Positions 56,751 to 64,000 of a stretch of DNA of 64,000 nucleotides are shown here, one piece after another. Position numbers and translations under genes: made by a program. This DNA comes from Trichosphaerium sp. ATCC 40318. Taxonomy: Eukaryota; Discosea; Flabellinia; Trichosidae. The notes beneath the pieces are model-generated. The model worked only from the letters and a program-made list of their open reading frames with translations, searched no databases and had not been told where the DNA came from. Within the stretch, counting starts at the first letter, position 1. Each line of letters opens with the position of its first letter. The stretch covers positions 62,001 to 126,000 of the forward strand of contig JALMLS010000514.1 of the NCBI GenBank assembly GCA_038496445.1, in the 5' to 3' direction.

Positions 56751-57699
56751 ATGAAAGCTGCTCTTTGTACGATAGTAGTTGTCGTATCTATTTTTCTGCT
56801 TGACGTAGCGCTTGCTGATATAAATACAGAATATTGCGGTACAAACTGCACTTATAACAGCGACTGCTACTCTGGAGATCGTTATTACAATCCATGCACC
56901 TTATGTGGTCGTTCAGGGCTATGTGAGCCTATGTGCGGCGCTGGGTGTAGGTCTGATGGTGATTGTAGAACGCCTTCAGCTGGAAATCCTTGTAATCAAT
57001 GCGTTAACAACAAATGCGTTAACCCAATGCCTTTATGTGGTTCTTTCTGCGGTGGAGATGATTCTTCGTGTAGAATGAATGGAACTGGTAGCTGCGCTGG
57101 TGATGGTTCATGCTGCACGTGCTCTGAAAACGCCACGAAAGGGTGCGTGTCAGATGTTACCCCAACAAGTTCGAGTGTTTGTGGTAAGATTTGTCCGACT
57201 TCTGGGACATGTGTTAACGACCCAAAATGCCCGCAATGTGTAGGATACTATTGTTCCCCTCCTGCGAAATGTGGTCAAGTACGTACTATGCATATTGCAC
57301 TACATTCTTTAGAGTATTGACATGTTTTAAAACAAATAGAATTGTATAAGTTCAGGGCAATGCGAAGTGAATGGACCCTCTTGTGGCAGTTGTATTGGAA
57401 CTATTTGCGAAAAGTGTCATAGCTGTGGAGGTAGCTGTGGAGAAGATTCTTGGTGTTGTAGCGGCTGCCCAGTATGTGGTAATGTAGCCACTTGCGTAAG
57501 CTCAGAAGAATGGGAGAGACAAGTTGAAGAGCATAAGAAACTTGGTGACTTGGAAGAATTCCTTGAAAGCACAAGGCAAGCTAAAAAAGCAGTTCTGTTG
57601 GCTTCTGTGCAAAAGTTAAAAGACGAAGATAATAGCGAACTGAGAGAAGCTCAAAAAGAAGCCACAGCAAAGTATCTAGAAAAGCATGATGAGTTGTAG
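56751..57699 (+). CDS. Secreted Cys-rich protein with C-terminal coiled coil
   Basis: Signal peptide KAALCTIVVVVSIFLLDVAL (ATG 56751), then about 40 cysteines in irregular modules such as YCGTNCTYNSDCYSGD, CTLCGRSGLCEPMCGAGC, CNQCVNNKCVNPMPLCG and CHSCGGSCGEDSWCCSGC, similar to dense disulphide or metallothionein-like domains. After the Cys region the last 60 residues are charged and helical (EEWERQVEEHKKLGDLEEFL), a coiled coil unexpected behind a Cys-rich module. One intron (GTACGT donor at about 57278). A CACGTG lies 37 nt before the ATG. Extracellular role assumed; family unknown. Confidence 0.7.
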
Positions 57700-58317
57700 T
57701 AGTTCTTTAACAATATCGAATTTAAAAAACCCAAAAAATATGTTTTACATTTTCTTCGCTGTTCTATTGCACCGAACAACTATTCTCTATTTTATTTGTT
57801 TTATGTGTTTTAAATCACGTGCTCTTTGGATATATGGATATTGGTTTATGGTTACTATTCTTGAAAACGCTTTTTTTGGCCAAGTCAAAGTGGCTAGTTG
57901 CAAGGCGATTAACGATGCAAGTTCACACTTTGGTGTGGGCCATGTGCCAATAATTAGGGTGCTGTACTACATCAGTTTTAATCGCCGCTTGGCAACACGT
58001 GATTTATTCGCTTTTGTTTAATATTACCACTTGTAAGAGATATAGCGTATCCAGATAAACGGTGAGCGCCGTTTGGAAATAAATGCTTTAGATGGAAAAC
58101 AAGGCTTGTGTGGTATTAAACACCAAACGAAAGGATAAATTGGTAACTAAAAATACAAAATATTCGTGTGGTGCTAAAGGGAGCGAGAAATAAAGAGCGT
58201 GGATGTACGTGACTTGTTTGTTTCACAGAACTATGACGCAATATTTATCTTGCCTCATACAACAAAATTAAAAAATCAAACACCAACAGTAACAAGTTAA
58301 ACATAATAACAACAAAT
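57700..58317. other. Intergenic region, no gene seen
   Basis: About 620 nt, two CACGTG elements (about 57819 and 57992). The plus-strand frame 57686-58021 overlaps the previous stop and has no features beyond hydrophobic AT-rich codons. Confidence 0.4.
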
Positions 58318-59092
58318 ATGAGCGATCAAGAATACGATTCCAATGAATGCAGCGAAGAACAATCAGTATCAGATCAAGAATTAAATTCTGAAGAAGAAGA
58401 AGTATCAGAAGAAACCAGTAATTGTGAAGAAGAAAGTGATGAATGTCAAGACGATGATGAGGATGAAGCAGAAGAAAGTGATTTGCGCGTTAGCGCTCCA
58501 GTCATTCAAGGACATTTCTACGGACCGGACAGGTTGTCTTCAATCAGAGATGATACAAATAAGCTATTCAAGAATATTGAAGCTCAATCATGGTCAACTA
58601 TTGGTATCGGATATTGGCCTTTTCATTTATTTAAAAAGAGAAGCACTGCAAAGCCAAAAAATAGCTTTATGCAAGTGTATGCACAAAGACAAGGCGGGGA
58701 ATATGAATCTGCCTACCTTTTAATTTGGGAAGGTCAATGTGGTAAGTGAGAATAACAAAGACAATCATGCATTGCTAGAGTTTTTCGATGTTTTCAGTTT
58801 TCTGATTTGTTTAGGACCTATTGGATTTCCTACACACGTGATATCTTTGATGTCGGATTCAGAACATAGATGGGTTATGGGTAGATCAAGTAAGAAGATG
58901 TCAAAAGACCAAGTTCGTTTGGTAGCTAGTGGTGCAAAAGCAAAAATACAAGTACCTTGCTTTGCAGTTGGCAAAGAAAAGCTTGTTTCGTTTGCCAGGT
59001 TACTTGCTCCTTTTGTATCTATTACACCACGTGATAAAAAGAAAACTTTTGGGACAGATCTAAGGACTTTCAAAGCTGAAGAACTTGTATAA
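58318..59092 (+). CDS. Hypothetical protein with strongly acidic N-terminus
   Basis: ATG 58318. The first 60 residues are Glu/Asp/Ser-rich (SEEEEVSEETSNCEEESDEC), followed by an ordered part: VIQGHFYGPDRLSSIRDD, WSTIGIGYWPFHLFKKR and YLLIWEGQCG. A GTAAGT intron with an internal CACGTG-containing acceptor side joins PIGFPTHVISLMSDSEHRWV, VASGAKAKIQVPCFAVGK and LLAPFVSITPRDKKK; TAA at 59090-59092. Two exons. The acidic head may be a histone- or chaperone-type tail. No family recognised. Confidence 0.55.
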
Positions 59093-59403
59093 AAAATCAA
59101 TAAAACCAACACTGTTAATCATGTTTTTTTGATAAGGATGGCTAAACCAATTATGAACCGAACAAACTTCGTTTTGCAATTTTTGTTTTTGACTTTTTTT
59201 TGTTTATGTTTATTTAGTTTCTGTGTTTCAATTGTTTTTTGGTTAAGCGCAAGTTAAGTTTCTTGAACTGGAAAGGCACAGGTGGTTTAACAAGCGTCAT
59301 AGCAACAGGTTCCAATCAGGTGCATCTGTATGAACACCATTCATTGTATCAACGCTTCACTAAATCTTATTACTATTTGACATTTTATAACACTCTTCCA
59401 ATT
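59093..59403. other. Intergenic region, no gene seen
   Basis: About 310 nt, T-rich, with AATAAA near 59098 as a likely polyadenylation signal of the preceding gene. Confidence 0.4.
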
Positions 59404-60896
59404 ATGTCTACAGCAACAAAACTAAAAGCAGACGCGTCAGCTGTAACCAATCATCAAGAATTAAACCATGACGTTTTATTGACTCTATTTATGCCAATGT
59501 CGCCTATGCACATAATAAAGAGCGTATCTTTGGTATCTAAGGTGCTTTGTGCTTGCATGTATTTTTTTATTTGTAATTCACCGTTTTGATAGCATTGGCG
59601 CAATGTGGCATTGTCTGATCCGTTATGGAGGAAATTTATGAACATTACGTACAAAGAAATAGCAAAGGTACTCAAGATTTTACTTTTTCTTCAAAACAGC
59701 CTTTCTCACCTCACTTTTTTTCCGTTTGTACACCCTTTTATCTACTTACAATACATTGGTTCAACACTACAACGTAATCTTTCTATTCGTTATTTATTAT
59801 TACACCACGTGATATTTGCAAAGAAGAGTTAAGTATGATTTAGGAAATAACACGAGAAGAAAATGAGAGTTGGTATGACACATATTGCAAGGCTACCAAG
59901 AGTATTCCAGTGCCACAGTTTATTGAAAATGATATTGATTGTTTAAATATCAAGTTTGTTTACCAAGCAATGCGCTTGAGCGAGCCTGTATCCAAGTGAG
60001 TACAAAGCTAGCATAAATGTTAAATACACTAACGGCTTTTTTCCATAAAAGGTCCGATGATTTCTTCCCAGACCGTTCAGCACCCAGGGTTATTGAAGGT
60101 CTAATTCTGAAGTGTAAGGTGGTAAACGATAGTGGTATACCTTTGGAGAGAATCCATCTAATGGCTGTGGTTACTGCGCTTGCTTGCGGCCAGGAAGAAA
60201 ACGTAACGCTAGAAAACATTGTAAAAATCACGTATCCATCTAAAGAAGAATCAACCTGCACTCTACAATCGTACGACTAAGTCCTTATATATCTCAAACA
60301 AACATTAAAAACATTCATAGAGCTTTATATGCTCTTGCTATGGATCAGCTACCATGCCTAGTGAAGCAACAAAATGAAGAAACTATTGATAAAACCCAAA
60401 TAGGTATTTCGCCTTTTATTTACACTGAAGGAGCCCTAGCAGGTTGCCCTTTTGTATATCCTGAACAAGCGTTCACAGCAGGTAAATTGTATTAATATCT
60501 TATTGTTAGTTTTAAGCTTACTATCCTTTCAGGCGTTCACCTTCCACTCGAACCTCCTTTTCAGTTCTTTAAATCATTATTTGAAACTGAAGATCTTGAA
60601 GAAAATGATATCCATGCAATGTATTACTCATCTAGTATTACTGTGAGAGAAATCCACGAGTCTGTATGGCTTGAGGACCACTCTAGTGTACGTTAAACCC
60701 ACAAAGAGATTCTAAGAGGTTTTTATTTCTTTTGAGATTTTATATTTTGATGATTGTTCCTAGTTTTGTCCTGCCTACTTCGATGCAGGTTGTCGTAGAT
60801 ATTTTAAGACCTATATATCTTCATACCTGTGTACGAAAAGGGGTGAAATTATTGTTATGGCTGCTAAGCGACACGCTTATTATTAATGACTTTGTA
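59404..60896 (+). CDS. F-box protein, multi-exon
   Basis: ATG 59404. F-box spans the first intron: LNHDVLLTLFMPMSPMHIIK, SVSLVSK joined to HWRNVALSDPLWRKFM, the classic second half of an F-box. Further exons: EITREENESWYDTYCKATKS, APRVIEGLILKCKVVNDSG, ALYALAMDQLPCLVKQQNEE, ISPFIYTEGALAGCPFVYP, VHLPLEPPFQFFKSLFETED and a last exon FCPAYFDAGCRRYFKTYISS ending KRHAYY with TAA (60894-60896). Donors are GTGCTT, GTACTC, GTGAGT, GTACGA, GTAAAT and GTACGT. The C-terminal region is not a known repeat class. Predicted SCF receptor. Confidence 0.65.
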
Positions 60897-61147
60897 AACA
60901 ACACAAACTTGACTGACATTTATTCAAATACAACATTTACTTCTATTCCTTTTTTTGCGCCTCGAACATTAGCAGTACTGATAATATTCCAACAACCTGT
61001 AACTGTATTAGCGTTATTGGTCTTTTGATTCTTTAACATAAGGCTTTATTGGCATTTTTCACGTTTGGTACAAGCCAGCGACTACAAAGAAGAGTTGTGA
61101 TGAATGCTGGCTTATACCCTCTCAGTTTTCTTAATCTTGATAGTCTT

Positions 61148-62710
61148 TTATTTACTTTCTTTGTTAGGGATATATTCCTTCAATTGACCGTTTTCATCCC
61201 ACTCCTTTACATCGCCTTGTGGCTTGTTGTCTTTATAATTTCTAAGTGATTTCATATGCCCGTTTTTATGATACTGTATTTGTTTTCCGTCTTGTTTATC
61301 TTCCTTGAAGTGACTTTGTAACCATAACTGATCATCATCATACCACTCTTTGTAAACACCTTCTCTCTTGTCATCTTTGAAGTAGCAATGTATACGTAAG
61401 CGTCCATTCTCACGCCACCACTTGAATTCACCATCTTTTTTTCCTTCCTTAAAATGGCAAATTGAATTTATTTGGCCGTTCTCATAAAAATCTTTTGCTT
61501 CTCCATCAAGCTGATTATTCTTATATTTATGTTGACATTTTAAGTTTCCGCCTTCATACCATGCTTTATCTTGATCTCTATGTCCTTCATTGAGGAACAG
61601 TTGTACTTTTATCTGTGCATTGTCATACCATTCTTTTTCTTCACCATGCCTCTTGTTGTTTTTATAGGTAACCAGGTGAACTAATTGACTGTTTTCATTA
61701 TATGATTTGCAAATGCCTTCTTTATTACCATGTTTGTAAAAGAAAATAGATCTTAATTGACCATTATCATACCACTCTTTAGTTACACCTTCTTTCTTGC
61801 CATTTTTGAACTGACATTGTTGCATTAATTGACCATTATCATACCAGTGCTTTTTGTTCACCTTCTTTCTTGTCATTTTTGAACTGACCTTCTTGCATTA
61901 ATTGACCATTATCATACCATTGTTTGTATTCACCTTCTTTCTTGCCATTTTTGAACTGACAGTGTTGCATTAATTGACCGTTATCATACCATTGTTTGTA
62001 TTCACCTTCCTTCTTGTCATTTTTGAACTGACAGTGTTGCATTAATTGACCATTATCATACCATTGTTTGTATTCACCATCTTTCTTACCATCTATCAAA
62101 TGAGTTTGTGCGCGAGACTTACCATTCTCGTGCCACTGTTTTGCTAGGCCTTCAATCTTATCGTTCTTGTAATAAAAAAGATGACTCATTGTACCACTCT
62201 CATACCAATATTCGCCAACACCTTGCTTCTTCCCATCCGTACAATAGCACTTTTGTGAAAGAACACCATTCTTGTGCCAGAGCTTGTATTCCCCTTGCAC
62301 TCTTTTATGATTATCCAAGTAGTATTGGGCTGATACCTGACCATTTTCATAAAACTTTTCTATTAATCCTTTCTTCTGTCCACTCCGATAAAGTCGCTCT
62401 TTAACGTTTTTCGTGTTTTCGTATAGAACCTTTACAAAAAAAAAACGTTTCAGTTGAAAACACGTGATTGACAATAAACCTAAAAATGTCGTACTTCTTC
62501 AATGTCAGGTGTAAAATTACCACTGACAAGATGGTCAGTGTAGTAGCATCGTGAAGGATAATACCACAGCATTGTTCTTCTTGAGGTATGTACGCAGCTG
62601 CTTTGTGATGAACCATACAACGGCATTATTGTAGGTTTGTGAAATGATTGTCTTATCGCTGCTTTGGGCATCTTAAATCTTTTGTACATCGTAGGATGAA
62701 CGTTAACCAT
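61148..62710 (-). CDS. MORN-variant (YwqK-type) repeat protein with one-base frameshift
   Basis: ATG 62710 (MVNVHPTMYKRFKMPKAAIR); a GTACGA intron with an internal CACGTG joins in frame to VLYENTKNVKERLYRSGQK. About seventeen repeats of 22-24 residues follow, e.g. EYKQWYDNGQLMQHCQF, the last at NGQLKEYIPNKESK. Four units near 61820-62040 are almost identical with a 72-nt period. The spacing of TGCATTA is 72, 72 and then 73 (61821 to 61894): one extra base near 61850 ends the upstream frame at GEQKALV and shifts the rest. Hence either a recent break, a sequencing error or programmed slippage. The basic N-terminus lacking acids (AIRQSFHKPTIMPLYGSSQS) could be an organelle-targeting peptide. Confidence 0.65.
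61790..62095 (-). repeat. Near-identical 72-nt tandem repeats inside the MORN-variant gene
   Basis: Four tandem units encode EYKQWYDNGQLMQHCQF with only a few differences, so they arose recently by duplication or are being homogenised. The anchor TGCATTA sits at 61821, 61894, 61966 and 62038. Confidence 0.85.
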
Positions 62711-63088
62711 AGTATATCCTAGTTAGCTTATCAATATAATCTTATCTTTGTTGTTTAATGTACGTACGTCGTAACATCTTGTAGTGTAATGATACAAAGA
62801 AATAAAAAAATGAGATTGGTAAACTCATGATATTTATTGACTTCATCCAACTAAAACAACCGTCTCAAACAATATGACGCTTACACAAGGAGCCGAATGA
62901 TACCAAAAAGGGTACGAAGTAAAAGTACATGGTTAACAAAACTACATACTGTCTGTCTCATTCAAGTTTTGAGGCCGAATTGTAACAAAAAAAAATAAGT
63001 GCTGATCGATTCTGCCACTGACTCGCGTACGATCTTTGATTACCGTTGACTTTTTTAGTTTGTGCTTGTCTAGGTCTACAACAGCGGA
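62711..63088. other. Divergent intergenic region
   Basis: Spacer between two divergently transcribed MORN-variant genes; could be a shared promoter. AT-rich, no CACGTG seen, no supported exon. Confidence 0.4.
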
Positions 63089-63784
63089 ATGTTACGAATA
63101 AGTGTTAACCCACGCCCTATGTGCAGGAGCGGTAGAGCGAATGCCAAATTAACGAAGTTTGTACGGCAAATCCCTTCTAGAGGCCGTTCTACGCTGTCAA
63201 GTGTTAGAAAATCGAATATCGTAGCTAATTCACGTCAATTACGCTTCAATACAACATTATTCTCTTCAATGCGACTGTATTGCACCGCAACGCCTAAAAC
63301 AGAAGACGTACCTACGCCACCTACAACAGGCGAGCATAAAACGTACCATCCAAACGGAAAACTGTCACTTCACTGTTTTTACGAGAACGGACGCTTACAC
63401 GGTGAATACAAGCAATATAGAGACGATGGTAATATCCAGATGCATTGTCATTACTTTGAAGGAGAAAGAAAAGGAGAAGTAAAGAAATGGTACAAAAACG
63501 GTCAGATGTTTCTTCATGGTATAAATGTTTGGTCTAATAAGGAGGGACAGTTTACAAAATGGTTTAAAGATGGTAAAATGAACAATAAAGTCATTTTCAA
63601 GAACGGGTCATTGAGACAAGTGAAGACATTTGGCGTTAAAGGCAAAATGCAGTCTCTTGGTAATTTTGAAAATGGTCAAGCTAATGGAGAGTTTAAACTA
63701 TTTGATGATGATGGTGAATTGAAGCAACATACAATATATGAAGGTGGTAAACCAGTAAAGCAAATACCTATAAACAAAGAATAA
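63089..63784 (+). CDS. MORN-variant repeat protein with mitochondrial-type presequence
   Basis: Intronless 231-codon gene. The first 70 residues are rich in Arg, Ser and Asn with no acids until about residue 73 (MLRISVNPRPMCRSG, FVRQIPSRGRSTLSS), ending LYCTATPKTEDV, as in mitochondrial presequences. The rest is about seven repeats of the type GEHKTYHPNGKLSLHCFY, GEYKQYRDDGNIQMHC and GEVKKWYKNGQMFLHG. Divergent from, and related to, the MORN-variant gene at 61148-62710. Stop at 63782-63784, CACGTG about 30 nt beyond. Target organelle is an inference from composition. Confidence 0.7.
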   Translation: MLRISVNPRPMCRSGRANAKLTKFVRQIPSRGRSTLSSVRKSNIVANSRQLRFNTTLFSSMRLYCTATPKTEDVPTPPTTGEHKTYHPNGKLSLHCFYENGRLHGEYKQYRDDGNIQMHCHYFEGERKGEVKKWYKNGQMFLHGINVWSNKEGQFTKWFKDGKMNNKVIFKNGSLRQVKTFGVKGKMQSLGNFENGQANGEFKLFDDDGELKQHTIYEGGKPVKQIPINKE

Positions 63785-64000
63785 AAACAATTTTATTTTT
63801 TTGTATTGCAACCACGTGATTTCATTTGTATTGTATTTCCAATTGCTGTCTACATAGAGTAAGAAAACTTGATGGAATGGTTACTTTACATGTGTTGAAT
63901 GAATAGGTGCACCTACACAGCGTTTAAGCAGAAAAGCAACGACTTGTTATTAGTTTCAGTGAACTTGAACTCAGGTAGTTTGCCATAATTTAACGCTAAA
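63785..64000. other. Window end, no gene seen
   Basis: Short AT-rich stretch with AACCACGTGATTT (about 63811-63823) and no supported exon before the window ends. Confidence 0.4.

Noticed and set aside
61820-62095. 72-nt repeats as a CRISPR array
   Set aside because: Repeats are contiguous coding units without unique spacers.
1-64000. Giant-virus origin suggested by MORN-variant repeats, F-box proteins and the protamine-like ORF
   Set aside because: Dense spliceosomal introns, UTP11, HACD, OPT, RhoGAP and a Pol III-type tRNA gene argue for a nuclear chromosome; no capsid, polymerase or packaging gene is seen.

Overview
The window reads as nuclear DNA of a gene-dense, AT-rich microbial eukaryote that I cannot place more precisely. 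Almost every gene is split by short introns (mostly about 40-120 nt). These begin with GTACG, GTAAG or GTGCG, end in TAG, CAG or AAG, and often carry long T runs. Core eukaryotic functions are present: the SSU-processome protein Utp11, a 3-hydroxyacyl-CoA dehydratase of fatty-acid elongation, a TLC-domain protein, an E2 enzyme, RhoGAP, G-alpha-like, BTB and F-box proteins, and a canonical tRNA-Arg. I see no rRNA, CRISPR array, transposase or viral structural/replication gene. All introns and joined reading frames were deduced by eye, without transcripts.

Layout. 1-8.6 kb: the 3' part of an OPT-family transporter, a BTB(T1)-domain protein with a low-complexity tail, and a basic/Ser-rich protein. 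9.4-24.4 kb: a nested inverted arrangement. Animal-type haem peroxidase(+) and F-box/LRR(+) mirror F-box/LRR(-) and peroxidase(-) around about 16.9 kb, with a protamine-like micro-gene, another F-box protein and a Notum/pectin-acetylesterase-like secreted hydrolase in between. 25-32.5 kb: an E2 enzyme carrying an F-box and a long C-terminal region (+) converges with an F-box protein fused to a degenerate G-alpha (-). 33-43 kb: a Cys-rich secreted protein, a RhoGAP protein, a large multi-spanning membrane protein, a conserved Rossmann-like protein and UTP11. 43-44 kb: tRNA-Arg inside one arm of a 121-bp perfect inverted repeat. 44-64 kb: carboxypeptidase A, a condensation-type acyltransferase, TLC and HACD membrane proteins, an Smr-domain protein, more F-box proteins, and three proteins made of MORN-variant (YwqK-like) repeats.

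Themes. (1) F-box domains recur on at least eight proteins, joined to LRRs, an E2, a G-alpha, MORN-variant repeats and a WW-rich domain. This suggests a shuffled ubiquitin-ligase receptor repertoire. (2) A set of secreted enzymes and Cys-rich proteins (two peroxidases, Notum-like hydrolase, carboxypeptidase, three or more Cys-rich proteins) suggests an extracellular or digestive function. (3) The palindrome CACGTG occurs about 70 times by eye in introns and intergenic DNA, far above base-composition expectation. The strongest candidates for something undescribed are the F-box/pseudo-G-alpha fusion (29652-31565, minus), the E2/F-box fusion (26274-29180, plus), and the genome-wide-looking CACGTG signal.
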